NCBI GenBank assembly: GCA_026075535.2
Contig: AP026549.1
Span: 1,364,001-1,428,000 of the forward strand
Source of the DNA: Tricholoma matsutake
Taxonomy: Eukaryota; Basidiomycota; Agaricomycetes; Agaricales; Tricholomataceae
Direction of reading: 5' to 3'
DNA: 64,000 nucleotides
Shown: positions 32,957 through 44,525 of the stretch, one piece after another
Layout of the letters: each line of letters begins with the position of its first letter
How positions within the stretch are numbered: position 1 is the stretch's first letter
Position numbers and translations under genes: made by a program
Notes under the pieces: generated by a model
What the model saw: only the letters and a program-made list of their open reading frames with translations
Told to the model about the DNA's origin: nothing
Database searches by the model: none

Positions 32957-33605
32957 TTTGTTGTATAGTAAAGTTCAACCCTATCACCTGCTAAATACTG
33001 TGATACTATGCTAAGCAATGAACATCAACGATCCTCCAGTCTGCTGGCAACCGATACATCCGCTGTCACCTGTCCCTCATATATGATGTACCTGCCTTGT
33101 TCCAGATCTTGGCTGCTTGTGACTGCGCAGTACCATCAAGCAATGTCTGATGCTCTGTCAACCCCGTCTCCATCAATGTTCTGTTGGGACACAATAGAGG
33201 GCTTAACAATTGGATTGTGAAACTGTCTGTCAGCTGACGCACACTGGAATCATGAGCCAGCAATGCAAATCTGTGAGACAGTCGCAGTGGGGTCCTGTCC
33301 TGCACAGGGCGAGCTGCCCCAGCCAGCTGGGGCTGTGGGTGAGGCAATGCCATCCTGAAACACAATGTCTATATGGGTGTTGCCATGATTTTGATATGTT
33401 ACAGAGATTGACACGTCGCACATTTCAGGGAAGACTCTCACATTGTGCACAAAAATTGAGATGACTTTTATGCCTTGCTTTACACCTGCTGCGCTGCTGA
33501 GATGAGACCGTCTCTGAAATGAATTGTACACAAAAGTTGAGACAATGCACCACTGGGTCTATGGAGCAAAGGCGATCAGCCCCCCTGGTACCAACAGCAC
33601 CAGTC
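32957..33605. other. Intergenic stretch between the Helitron and the next ORF
   Basis: Overlapping frames on both strands without motifs (for example minus 33365-33066, 99 codons). It may contain the 5' end of the Helitron and the promoter region of the plus-strand ORF at 33650; neither boundary can be set. Confidence 0.3.
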
Positions 33606-33613
33606 TATAAAAG
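33606..33613 (+). promoter_or_regulatory. TATA box upstream of the ORF at 33650
   Basis: TATAAAAG lies 37 bases before the ATG at 33650, in a sensible position for a short-leader transcript. Confidence 0.45.
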
Positions 33614-33649
33614 ATGCTGTAGCCTGCTCACAGACAGCACAAACACACA

Positions 33650-34147
33650 ATGGTGACTCCCATCGATTGCAACACCCTCTCCCAGTTACCATTTTATGCA
33701 GGTGTCAAACACTTCATGAGGACTGTTGGGTGGAAGAAACATGCAACATCATGGTTGACAAGAGTGATGGTGGTTGACTGCACTGTTATAGCTGTTGGCC
33801 AGGTGTTGGATGACCACCTGTGCTGTGGACCACTTGGAAATTTCTCTGAAGGAGGGACATACAAGAAAGTGTTGCATGATGCAAAATTTACGCTTGTGCT
33901 CAGCTGACCCACAGACAAGGTGTTCACTGCTGACTTTGATAAGGCAATCCAAAACCTGAATACTGCCCAGATGCATATTGCGATGCCTGATTCACACCAC
34001 CATATGCTGGAAGAAGTGACCACCAATGCCACATTGCATCTCACAACCCAGACATGGGAATCCCTTGTATGCGTCCCCAGTGCTGTGATGCTTTCAAGCA
34101 CTGATCAGTTTTCAGGACAATGGTATAAACATGAATGGAGATGGTGA
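33650..34147 (+). pseudogene. Unrecognised ORF with one stop (about 165 codons)
   Basis: It starts MVTPIDCNTLSQLPF at 33650. TGA at 33905-33907 (context LVLS-stop-PTDK, CGA-like) splits it, and the same frame continues to a stop near 34147. The middle is hydrophobic (VMVVDCTVIAVGQVL) and the tail is rich in T, H and N. No family is recognised. A TATA box at 33606 and the single CGA-type lesion suggest a once-real gene, perhaps cargo of the Helitron or of gypsy C's target site. Confidence 0.4.
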
Positions 34148-34373
34148 TGACAGTGTCAACAACCTTGACAGTGACCGTGAGTGGTTGCTCCCCTTCTGCG
34201 TTAACTTTGTCTGATGTGCAGCAGCATACTCCATTGATCCCAAGACTGATCACTGGCCTGTCCCACAGGCATATGCTGCAAAATTGAATGCTACCAAATC
34301 ATGGCTTCCACTACTTCATCGTCCATTTCCGAGCATGGTCTAATTTTAGACAACATTTCTGTTTCCGAGCTAT
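34148..34373. other. Junction between the unrecognised ORF and truncated gypsy C
   Basis: No coding signal. The truncation point of gypsy C lies here; no LTR end or target duplication is visible, so deletion or ectopic joining is likely. Confidence 0.35.
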
Positions 34374-36653
34374 CTATAATAGATGCCCTTGACCCATAGC
34401 ACAAATGCAAAAGTATTTGGGTTTGAGTAAGGTAACATTTTTATTGTCCTCCTCCACCCCCCTTTTATGATCAATACATCTGGATAATGCATCTGCTTTC
34501 CTCATTAAGCTTCCTGCTTTGTGGACCAAGTGAAAATTGAAACGCGATAGGAATAGTGCCCAATGTGCTTGCTGGCGATTAAGCTTTTTAGCAGACATGA
34601 AGTATTGCAGATTTTGATGATCCATCCAGATCTCAATCTGATGCATACATCCCTCCAGATCTCAATCTGATGCATACATCCCTCCAAATAATGCCTCCAC
34701 ACCTCCAATGCTCGTATTATCCCCAACATCTCTTTGTCATGCACATCATAATTCCTCTCCACATCATTCAACCCTTTTGACAAGTATGCACAAGGATGCC
34801 ATTTGTCATCTTTGCACAGCATTGATAATACCGCTCCAGTAGCAAAATCAGATGCATCAGATTCCACTCGCAAAGGGCATGTGAAATCTACTGGGGCTAA
34901 TATTGGTCCCTCCACAAACTTCCTCTTCAACTCCTCAAACACTGTCTGCTGCTGCTCTCCCCACCTCCATACTACTCCCTTTCGCGTAAGGTTATGTAAG
35001 GGTGTGGCAATTTTAGAAAAATTGTGCACAAAGCGACGATAATAATTTGCGAGTCCCAAGAAGGCTTGAACCTCCTTGACACAGGTGGGTGCAGGCCAAT
35101 CTGTGATCGCCTGTACCTTGATTGGATCCATTTTGATCCCATCAGGGCCGATCAATAATCCTAGGAACTCGATCTCACTTGCCCCAAACACACACTTCTC
35201 TGGTTTCAAAAATAGATCATTCTCCACCAACCTCCTGCACTATCACCTCATGATTCTCTTCATCCTCTGTGAATATCGGAATGTTGTCAATAAATATTAT
35301 TACCACGCCTTTGTCTATTATGTCCTTGAAAATGTCATTCATCATATTTTGAAAGGTCGGGGGACTATTAGTCATCCCAAAAAACATGACAAGCGGCTCG
35401 AAGGATCCTCGACGCATGGCAAATGCAGCCTTCCACTCATCTCCTTTCTTTATTCGTACATTGTTGTATCCCCATCGTAAATCCAATTTTGTAAAGACCT
35501 TGGCTTTTCCCACCTTATCAATTATTTCTGAGATCAATGGCAGGGGGTATGTGTTCTTCACTGTCCACTCATTCAGATACCTATAATCGGTACACATCCT
35601 CTTTCTTTGGTCTTTTTTGGGCACAAAGAATATTGGTGATGTCTGCGGTGATTTTGAAGGTCGTATGTATCCTTTGCGCAATTGCTCCTTCAGGAATGCA
35701 TCCACTTCTTCTTGTTCCATCAGAGATAATGGATATACCTTTGACTTCTTCGGTACAAACCTGGGCTTCATCTCAATCGCATGATCCCATGGCTTCTGCA
35801 CTGGCATTCGCTCAGACTCCTTCTTTTGGAACACTGACAAATGTTCATGATACACTTTTGGCACCCATTCCTCCACTGGCTTCTCCACCTTCACAATATT
35901 CTTGTCCCATGACTGTCCTCCACGAACTGCTCTAAAGGTTTGCTTTTGCTCTTCTTTCTCGATCATGATCGGAACTTCCCCATTTGGCATTTCCTCATCC
36001 TCTACTTCCTCCATTGTAACAGAATACTTTCTTGGATGTTCTTTCTCTTTCTTTTTCCTTTTTTCTTTCTTCATCTTCCTCCCATACACATTATATTCCT
36101 TAGGACAACGAGTCATTTGTACTTTCCCAGTTTTCCAATCAATTTCGGGATTATGCTTCTGTAACCACGGACATCCTATTATTAGATTGGTTTTCCCAAG
36201 ATCGGACACTTCGAATACGGCTTGCTCCTGATGCTCCTGATACTTTAGTACCATAGTCACCTCCTCCTTGATAGTTCCTCCACAATTGACTGTTCCATCA
36301 ATATTGTACACCATTATAGGTTGCACCAGCTTGCATGTGTTAATACCATTTCTGGTAATTAAGGATCGATTAATAAATAATCCTGTAGCACCACTGTCAA
36401 GCAATGCTTCCACATCAATAGATGCATGCGTGTCCACTGTCTTCAGTCCCACAGTCAAGGTAATTTTGGGTTCTATTTGCGCAGAGTGAATAAAGAATTT
36501 AGGGGTTTTCGGAAATGACATGTGACAATTTTCTTTGTCACATGATTTGCAACAGTTGTACTCCTCCTCGATTTCCTTTTCTGATTTACTCTGGGTTTCC
36601 TCGGATACTAATACATTGTAATGATTCTGGGTCACCAATGGGGAAACCTTCAC
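34374..36653 (-). pseudogene. pol: pol of gypsy C: protease, RT, RNase H; no integrase
   Basis: 36653-35217 holds a CX2C-type cluster ([11 protein letters not shown]), protease ([15 protein letters not shown]), a basic linker, and RT through [10 protein letters not shown] and [12 protein letters not shown]. Motif C reads FIDNI where YMDDI is expected (second catalytic Asp to Asn, codons at 35283-35288). A frameshift near 35220-35230 moves to the frame 35230-34505 (LFLKPEKCVFG, RVESDASDFA, DKEMLGIIRALEVWRHY). A 29-bp tandem duplication (34626-34654, 34655-34683) shifts the frame again; RNase H continues at 34646-34374 to LSRCIDHK and ends. The pol frame begins at a GTG overlapping the gag stop. 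Confidence 0.9.
34626..34683. repeat. 29-bp perfect tandem duplication in gypsy C pol
   Basis: The unit CCAGATCTCAATCTGATGCA... (29 bases) occurs twice back to back without a difference. As 29 is not divisible by three it breaks RNase H. The identity of the units means the event is recent. Confidence 0.95.
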
Positions 36654-37747
36654 TGGGACTCTTCGACAAAATTCTTCTGCCTGCCTTCCTCTGGCTTCAC
36701 TTCCTCGATTGTAGCTTCCCTAATCTTTCTTTTCTGCTTGCAATTCTTAGAAATGTGTCCTAACTGCCCACAGTTAAAACATTTAAGTGGGGCTCGTCTC
36801 CCCACTTGATCAACCTCCATTGCCTCTGCTGGTGCTGCTGACTCTGTAACTATAGGTGTCACTGCCATGGCCAGTGGCTGTGCCCTCGGAGCTTGCGCCT
36901 GAGGCGCCTTTCCTTTCTCGGACTTTCCTCCTGATGACTTTCCAAATTTACTACTTCCGTACATCAACTTTGACTCTGCCTGTTCCTGCCGATATTGCCG
37001 GTCAAGGTGCATTGCCCAATTATACCACTCGTCCAACTTCTCTGGGATAGAAGGTAGTCGGTAGATAGACTTGAATAAAGAGGGATTTAATCCTGCTTTC
37101 AAAAACTCTACCAACGCGGCTTCTCCCATGTCCGTTTGCAAAGCTTCTGCTTTGAACTGCAAAATAAATTCATCCGCCGTTAAGGAACCTTGGCGCATGG
37201 TCTTTAATTTAGCATTGGCTGTTGCCTTTGGATTAGGGTCTCCAAACTGTGCCTCCAATCTCTCCAGAAATTCCTTGAAGGTTGCAAATGGTTTATTTCC
37301 TGCAGCAATTTGATTAATAGCCTCATTTCTCCAGAACTGTGCTTTCCCCCCCTGAATGTATGAGAGAGCAAACATAATCCTAGACTTGGCTGTACAAAAC
37401 TCTGGCTTCCTCCCATGGATGTACAATACTATAGAGCTGATGAAGGATTTTGTATTCTCCATGGTACCATCAAAGATTTGCAGGGGCGTGTACTTAGGTA
37501 AGTGCACTTTTCCATTTCTGGATTTCTCCACTGTCTCATCCTCCTGCAATATCCACTCCACCATCTCCTCCATCTCATCATCTTCTTCTCCTGTCATCTC
37601 TGGCTGTACTTCTGCTTGTCTGGGCTGTGATGCTGCCAATACTGACACTAATTGCAACATTTGCGCTGTGAGCGCATCAATTTTTGCCTCTAGTGCTGGT
37701 ATGGGAACAGGATTAGGACCAGGATTAGAAGTTGAAGGTTCGGACAT
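36650..37747 (-). CDS. gag: gag of gypsy C (365 aa, intact)
   Basis: An uninterrupted frame from ATG 37747. It has a short acidic-proline N end, a coiled region ([22 protein letters not shown]), the retrotransposon gag core at about residues 90-260 ([48 protein letters not shown]), an Ala/Pro/Lys-rich linker and a canonical CCHC knuckle near residue 325 ([14 protein letters not shown]). It ends four bases into the pol frame, which is in the -1 register; no classical slippery heptamer is seen there. This is one of the few open TE genes in the window. Confidence 0.9.
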   Translation of the reverse strand: MSEPSTSNPGPNPVPIPALEAKIDALTAQMLQLVSVLAASQPRQAEVQPEMTGEEDDEMEEMVEWILQEDETVEKSRNGKVHLPKYTPLQIFDGTMENTKSFISSIVLYIHGRKPEFCTAKSRIMFALSYIQGGKAQFWRNEAINQIAAGNKPFATFKEFLERLEAQFGDPNPKATANAKLKTMRQGSLTADEFILQFKAEALQTDMGEAALVEFLKAGLNPSLFKSIYRLPSIPEKLDEWYNWAMHLDRQYRQEQAESKLMYGSSKFGKSSGGKSEKGKAPQAQAPRAQPLAMAVTPIVTESAAPAEAMEVDQVGRRAPLKCFNCGQLGHISKNCKQKRKIREATIEEVKPEEGRQKNFVEESQ

Positions 37748-37883
37748 AATTGTAGAATTTGTGATGAATCACTTCTTCGACAAATTCAAAATTTTTCTTC
37801 GAGACCTCTCCAAACATTTATGGGTCACGTGATAAGGTTCGTCGAGGTTCATCAATGGTTCGTCGTTCGTTGGGCGCCTATTT

Positions 37884-38642
37884 TGACACTTCGGATCAAT
37901 AACCCTTCCAACAGTGCCTGATCTTGGAGATATCACTGAATTTGGCTTGTAACTAAAATAGTCGTCCGAATAGAGTGATGTAAATTGTAACTAAACCAGA
38001 TCCAATAGGTTGTCTGGTTGCAACTGTCCTAATGACAAGTGCTGCCTCTCAATCACTGGTGGTTGCAATGTAAGGCAAGGCCTGGCATCGGCTTATGAAA
38101 GAAAAGGTAGATTACGTATATACAAGTACTTCCGGCTCGTGCCGAAAGGATGAGTAATCGGATGTGGTGCGGTGAAACAATGACGTATGCGCAAGTAAGA
38201 GAAGGCGCACTGATATGGGAAGTTGTGTTCTTCTGTTAGGGCGACACCCACTATCTGCTAGCTAAGACCATGTGGGTTCTCTCTACAAGAAGGGGGTGGG
38301 ATCCGTGCTCATGATGGGGGAATTGATGGTTTTGATGCGAGGGGTTATTAATAGATGAGTTTGTTGAGATAGGCCTTTCACACTGAAAGCGTAGGTGGAA
38401 TACCTAAGAGAACACAACTGGGGTCCCCTAGGCATATATTTAGGGTTTATATACTATGTTACATATATTGTACATTGTTGTTACTGACACACTCATACAT
38501 GTGTGTACATTTTGATGTGTGCGAAATAAAATTCTCATGCTATCAAAATGTAGTGTCATTTGGCGTCATGTAGCGTAATTCGACATAATAAAATAAAAAT
38601 GAAAGTTTATTAGGTAATGGGGTGGTTTCCTAACAGATGTCA
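37884..38642 (-). repeat. 5' LTR of gypsy C (759 bp)
   Basis: Plus-strand start TGACACTTCGG and end CAGATGTCA give 5-bp inverted TGACA/TGTCA ends. Its left edge is close to a GGCGCCCAACG word (minus strand) that may be the primer binding site. The partner LTR is missing, so the limits depend on these signals and on where gag of element D resumes (38643). Confidence 0.65.
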
Positions 38643-39500
38643 AGTGCAATGAAGAAGCCAATTGGTGGATTACCGAGTTTGATGTGTTAGAGCCTGCTAG
38701 TACAAATTTTGCCCCCTCGTGAATGTTGTTGAGCGGATATGGATCATTGGGATAATGATCAGGGAATTTGAGTTCGAGTTGTTGAGCAATTCGAGTCTAT
38801 AAGCTGGGTTGGAATCCTTGAACATAAGCTCTGCTTTGCTTGGCTTCTGAGATCCTATTCTTTGCTCACAAAAAGTGAGTAATGTTGTAGAATGCCCAAT
38901 AATACATTCCTAGATTGTTTGCATCAAATATCCCAATGCGTAGCTGTTCTCCCACTAATTTGTCCATGTCCGATATGCTCCACTTGCATTCATCTTCCGA
39001 GCTGGGATGAGTTTATGTACTGCCATTTGAAATTCATTGAATGAAGTGCCTGGCTGATATGCTGGAAGTGATTCCCAGAGTTCAGAAGAGTCGATGTTGA
39101 GAGAGCAACAAGCAGGTTTCTTCATTAGATTCAATTCAGTGACGCTGCAGGTTGGGAACAATAATTCAAGCTCTTTGAAGTATCATCGGAGCTCTCAAGG
39201 TTGAGTAGGGTTGAATTTCGGAGTGGTCGAATGCCCACGAGCTGGCATAGCGGTTTGTGTAGTCATGAATGTGATGACTCTAGGGGTAGGGGTTAAGACT
39301 TGTGTGAAGGATGGTAGAGGTGTCAAAGTTGTTGGAAGGATGAACAAAGAAGTTGATGATGAGGACAAAGAAGTAGATGATGATGTTGAAGGTGATGATA
39401 TAGGTGAAGGAAATAGTCTATGATGAGTAGATTCTGCTTCAGAAACAGGAATTAGAATATCTCCCAATTGTTTGAGAGACTTGAAGGCATGGCGAGTATC
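38643..39500 (-). pseudogene. gag: gag fragment of gypsy D
   Basis: Reading leftward from about 39500: LPQLRPTQARNLHIDTRHAF, a Ser/Thr/Pro stretch, then MPARGHSTTPKFNPTQP-stop-ELR-stop-YFKELELLFPTC, TAELWESLPAYQ-type gag core and DMDKLVGEQLRIGIFDANNLGMYYWAFYNIT, cut at the gypsy C LTR. The two stops near 39180-39195 and the one near 38870 are TGA at arginine positions. The RRYF-x-ELE and MDKLVGE words are typical of a basidiomycete gypsy gag family different from A-C. Its 5' side ends at the KDZ element (39599). Confidence 0.72.
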
Positions 39501-39598
39501 AATATGAAGGTTTCTTGCTTGTGTTGGCCTAAGCTGAGGAAGTCGAGATTGGTCCGATGATGAAATGATTCAGAAACCCTCGCGGTGGGCTCCAAAAA

Positions 39599-40758
39599 TG
39601 ATGATACTCAACCTGGGAAAACCACCAAAACAGCCAATGAGGCAACCGATGATATTTGCATGAGTCAGAGGAAGGGTGTGAGACATTCTGAATGTTCGTG
39701 GTCCAACCTATGGGAGGACAACTAGTTGATACTAGTCGTAAAGGTAGTTCTATAAGAGATGAAGGTGTTTGATGTGGTCCGATGGGGTATCAATTGATAT
39801 CGAGGACAATCGATGATAATGATGGTGAACGAGGTTTATTGTCGATGGTTGATGCGTGAATTCTGAGGACCTTTTGATAGGTTGATAGTATACGAAGGCT
39901 ATAGCTGATGGCTACAAAGTGTTGGGATAGTTACTAGTGCTAACAATAAGAGGGTTGAAAGAGGAACAAGGATGAGGATGATCACAGAGGTTTCTCATTG
40001 ATCAAGAAAACTTGTAAAAGCTTAGATTGTTTAGAGGATAGATTGGATTCTTAGAACTCTATACGAGGCAATAGGTGAAGACGATTTCTTGTATTTCCAA
40101 GTAGATACTACAGAGTTTTATATGTTTTAAAAGAAACTTCCTAAAATGGTATAAGAAACATGTGTAGAACATGAGGCAAAAGATATGAGTTAAGGCATGA
40201 GGCCAAAAAGGAGACTGGAATCCAAACAAGAAAGAGATATCATATGATAAAAGAGTAATAAAGGGTATAGAACTAAAAAGGGACTGTCCTTTGTGTATAA
40301 ACCATGCTAAGTCTCACAATAATCCATCCAGTGGGTTCTGTATGCAATAGGGACTTGGAACGAGGCTGACCTACTATCAGCAGGTTTGAGCACGAGTTGG
40401 AATACTTCCTGGCACATGGTATTCCACCATATAGATAACAAATGTGGCACCCGATGTCACTCGTAGTCTCTCGATATCAATCAATAATGCTCAACAATGG
40501 TCGACGATGTTCGATCATGGTCACGGCTGTTCAAAGTTGATCGGGGATGTTCAATGGTCATTTAGAGGGATCTTAGGGGCTTTCGAAGTAGTCCTAAGGT
40601 TGTGCGATGTGGTTTCTCGGTACAATCGATCTTGCTGGTGATGTTTCAACATGGTCAATATGATATTGCAATTGATAGACTGGGTCATGCTGCATCTGGG
40701 ACATCATAGCAGTTAGCCAATGTGATTAGAATGTGGTTAAAGTGGTGAATTGGCCTTT
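39599..40758 (+). repeat. Left terminal inverted repeat of the KDZ element
   Basis: Inverted copy of 44526-45695 with many substitutions and small indels, recognisable by GAGGAAGGGTGTGAG, AACATGAGGCAAAAGATATG, the CTACTATCAGCAGGTTTGAG block and GGTGAATTGGCCTTT. It is non-coding. Confidence 0.88.
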
Positions 40759-43530
40759 GACCCAAGGAGACAACCTATCACTGTCCTACCTGCTGCTGCC
40801 ATCCCACCTGCCACTGCCATCCCACCTGCCAATGCCATCCCAACTGCCGATGCCTTGAACAACAGTTATATTCATGTGGTCCATACAAATGGAATACATC
40901 ACTTAGCGATGGTTACCTGCCAGTGTCAGGGGGAACACCGAATTCCCTTGGACCTGTAACCAGTAACTTACTACCCACAAGCTTCACCAACATATGGACT
41001 CTGTTCACCGTGCAGGTCCTAGACCATTTTTGGCTCTGCAATCTGGAATTAAAGGCATCAGCCTATCAGTTTTACCAGCTGATTCAGCGTGTAACATTGC
41101 CAATGAGGCCTGCCAAAGTGGTCAATCTCTACCATGAGCTTTGGCGCATGTCCTGCCTATGGTGTTGCTGTGTTGGATGAAAAGATTGAAGTGGGCAGGG
41201 TATGGACACAATCAAAGAGATCCTTTGAATCCTGAACCAGGATCACTTGCCAATTTCTGTCCAGCCTGTCCTCAAGTAGGCATTAATATACCAGAAAAAT
41301 GGAAGGATGATGTGAACCAGTGGGTGTCAAAATACCTCAGTGCAGTGGCATCTAAAATGATACTATGCAATGCAGATTTGTTTTTAAATGCATATTCGTG
41401 GCCGATGGCAATTTCAAAGCTGATCATGTTCGGCAGAAAAACTCCAATACTGATATATGGCTATGGGATGGAGGTGGGATGGCCCCAAATCAGGCTGAAT
41501 ATAAGGTGTTTCTCCAAGCGGCTATAGAACAATTAACAGTAGGTACACCTTCCCTTGGTGGTGGCCAATGCCATTCCCAATGCTGTCCCCAAAGCCGGTC
41601 TGATTTGTATTTGGGTTTCCAGAAGGCTCCTTGCAAAAATAAATTCCTAGCTGTTGTGAATGCTTTTCTGGCATTGAAGGCATGTGACAGGACTGGAGTA
41701 GCAGCCATTGCATGTGCACAGCATGGATGTTATGTGCCCAATGCATTGGTAGACCTATTTCGTGGAGAACAGCAAAAGAATGTTGACTTTGCTTTCCTTC
41801 AAGAGCTGAAGACCACCAGAGTTGACCCTCAACAGGGAGTCATGCTCATTTACAACATTGTCTGCCAGTAAATTATCCACCTTCAGGAACATATTGGTGC
41901 CCATCTTCCGGCTGGCTTGACCATTGACCAGGCCATTGGGCTTATGCATGTTCATGGCCACAAGGATGAATGCTTTTTTTGCTATGCTCCTTCTTTCATT
42001 CCAGGGTCCGGCATTGTAGCAGGAGAAATACTTGAGTCTCTGTGGGCATCACTGAATTCCATTTCCCCAATGGTCAGAACAGCAACCTTGCCACATCGGG
42101 CAGAAATGCTTGATGATCATGCTACAGATTCAAATCACAAGAAAATGCTTGGCATGACAGTCACACTCTGCTCAAAATCTTGGGAAGCCCTTGAGAACTC
42201 TACACAACTTGGCCAATACCATGGTGAAATAATGGCAGCATTTGGCCAACTGGCAATCGAACGATGGGAGGATGAAGTGAGGGCAGCAGAATCCCTAAGG
42301 TTCACAGATATCAGGGTAATGGATATGTATGCCACTCACATATCAGAAATGGCATTGGGAGCGGGAGTGGGCATGGGATCGGCCTTCAATTTGGCATCAG
42401 CACTGGTTCATTCCATGGTCGAGGAGTGGATTTGATTTTGCTATTCATTTTGAACAAATGTAGTGAGTTGTACTGCCTACCACCGATCACAACCCATCAT
42501 TGATTGTCACCAGGATTGAATTATGAGACAAAGTCTGTTGACTTGGTAAATCACCTCACATTTCTGACATGCAAGCTGTTGAATGGGAAAGAGAAGCTCT
42601 CACATCTCACATAGTAACCTTAACACAGTTACAAAATGCTGCTGACACTGCCAATCATGACATTGCTCCCTCATGGATCACCTGTGATAATGAAGGTGAA
42701 TTTGATAACCCCAGTGACCTGGATGATGACAGGGATGTGGCATCAGGCCTGTCAGATCTCCCAGCCAACACACATGCTATTCCAGTTGAGGAGCAACAAG
42801 TATACCTCCCCTCCACAAGATCTAGGCAAGCCAACTGCTGCACCAGCTGTGGGAGCTCATTGCTGACAAATCATTTCAATATTCACACATCATTCAAGCA
42901 GCACCACAAAAGGGAATTTGCACCTGGTCACAAGACAAAATTGGCTTGCATGCCCGAATGTATAACCATTGCTGTAGCCAATTGCTGGCACTGGATTGTG
43001 ATGATGACACATTGAGTATGTTTCAGCAGTTAACCAAGGATGACCTCAATGCCAGCACAGCTATTTTGAATCCAAATATACCTGGTTCCACCTCTCTTTG
43101 TCTGTCCTGGATTTGGCATAATTCCCACATTTGTACTGGTCTCATGGCTGATGGTGGTGCTGATGCCAATGCTGCTGCCAATGCTGCTGCCAATGCTGGC
43201 TGATTCTGGGAATGTAAATATATTTTGTAGCCATCCGTATTCATTGTACTAACATTTTTCATAGTCAGGTGAGTACATTGGCTTTGTTCATGGGCTCAGA
43301 GAAATCAATGGAGGGAGGAATTTCTACTGGTCACATATGAAATGCAATGGATTGTGCAGTATTTCATCTATCACAGCCAATGGTGGCAGTCAGCCTTGCA
43401 GTCTGAGAATATCCTTCCTGGTCTGCTAGCCTATGCTAATTGCCAGCACGCTTCATGGTATGAATTAGCATTGAGGGCTGACAATGCATTTAGATCAACA
43501 AATGCCAATTATATCTCCCCTCTGTGACTG
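40750..43530 (+). pseudogene. KDZ transposase, degenerate multi-exon gene
   Basis: Family hallmarks in order: CxC-type N region (VTCQCQGEHRIPLDL, then SFTNIWTLFTVQVLDHFWLCNLELKASAYQFY, VNLYHELWRMS), SLANFCPACPQVGINIPEKW at about 41245-41300, FVADGNFKADH at about 41395-41425 (first acidic catalytic region), HGCYVPNALVDLFRGEQQKNVDF and LIYNIVCQ at about 41720-41870, HGHKDECFF..GEILESLWASLNSISP at about 41950-42075, LDDHATDSNHKKM, then a C-terminal helical region ending MQWIVQYFIYHSQWWQSAL near 43340-43400. Frames change at about 40960, 41370, 41875, 42900 and 43210; some may be introns, others lesions. It catalyses cut-and-paste transposition in the family. Confidence 0.84.
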
Positions 43531-43661
43531 AAAAGGGCCTGTATTATGTAAACATGATTGATTGTAAACACAATTATCTTGATCACCAACCACAACCAGT
43601 AAAACTATGTTGAGCAAAAGTCTCTCAATCTTCAACCCTTTTTCTTTGCAATCAGGCCCGA

Positions 43662-44411
43662 AATGGCAACTCCAAATGTGGACACAAGAGATCATTTTGT
43701 ATGTGGAGTCCCAATTCCATTGAGTTTTGTTGGAGTTAGACCAGGCAAACTTTGTCAAACAATGTTGGATGCAGAAATTTCTCTATGCCAAGCTTGTATG
43801 TTGAGATCTTTCCTAAATGAAGTAAGTATACATCACTGACAAGTATGACAGATGTATGTCATGTCATACATTGGCATTGGCACCTCCATTGGCCTTATGA
43901 TGGATGTGCCAATCCTTCTTCGATCCTTGGCCAACAGTCTCACCGATGTGAATTTGGACCACCTACCCCTTGGATTCCATCCATCTCTCTTGGCCTCGTT
44001 GGATGATGGTGTTGCCAGCAACAGTCCTAGCTGACTCGTGGATTCATATGCATGTGATTGGTGGAGACACAATAGTGAACTGGCACTGGGGCAAAGTTTT
44101 GCCAGTGACACCCTGGATAAGTGCCTCAATAGCTATCAGCAGTATATCCCTTCCCCTGTGATCACCAGCTCCCCACCAACTGATAGCCAGCCAGCAGACA
44201 ATGCTGCCGATGGCTGAGCCAACTGCCAATCTTGCATCAACCTGCGGGCTCTCATTGGGGACATGTTCAATGAAGCACATGGGATGCGTGACTTTGTAGA
44301 TGGCTGTGAATCATCAGCAGAGGTTGCAATGAATGTGAATCTCAGGAAAGCAGCAGGGTTCGAACAGCTTCATGAGCTATCCCTGCTCAAGGAGCTTCAG
44401 TCCAAACCATG
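43662..44411 (+). pseudogene. Second gene of the KDZ element, unknown function
   Basis: ATG 43662 starts MATPNVDTRDHFVCGVPIPL..LDAEISLCQACMLRSFLNE, followed by a GTAAGTAT splice donor at about 43820. The next exon gives LDHLPLGFHPSLLASLDDG, a TGA at an arginine-like site, VDSYACDWWRHNSELALG, another TGA, then CQSCINLRALIGDMFNEAHGMRDFVDGC and KAAGFEQLHELSLLKELQSKP before a second GTAAGT. Paired CxxC motifs (CQAC, CQSC) suggest zinc binding. It lies inside the terminal repeats in the transposase orientation, so it belongs to the element. No family recognised. Confidence 0.5.
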
Positions 44412-44525
44412 TAAGTTAACAACAGCACCAGAAATGGCACCAGCAATGGCACAGGCATTGGCATTGGCACAGGCATTGGCATCAAAAAACAACTGTGGAC
44501 ACGCTGGGAGATGTCTCCTCGGCTG

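Larger units (their letters stand above)
24950..32960 (-). mobile_element. Helitron (rolling-circle transposon), decayed and interrupted by repeat X
   Basis: Minus-strand element with the diagnostic fused protein: an upstream cysteine-containing region, Helitron-like N domain, HUH Rep nuclease motifs, then a Pif1-family helicase. The protein is split by the X insertion at 27344-29506 and by stops and frameshifts. The terminal TC and CTRR/hairpin were not located, so the limits are those of the coding remnants. The upstream limit may extend past 32960. Confidence 0.88.
34374..38642 (-). mobile_element. Ty3/gypsy retrotransposon C, truncated after RNase H
   Basis: Minus-strand order: LTR (37884-38642), leader, gag, protease, RT, RNase H. 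Integrase and the 3' LTR are absent. The LTR lies directly against the gag of another gypsy family (D), whose frame is cut at 38643, so C inserted into D. Fewer stops are present than in element B, but the catalytic motif is damaged and two frameshifts break pol. Confidence 0.9.
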
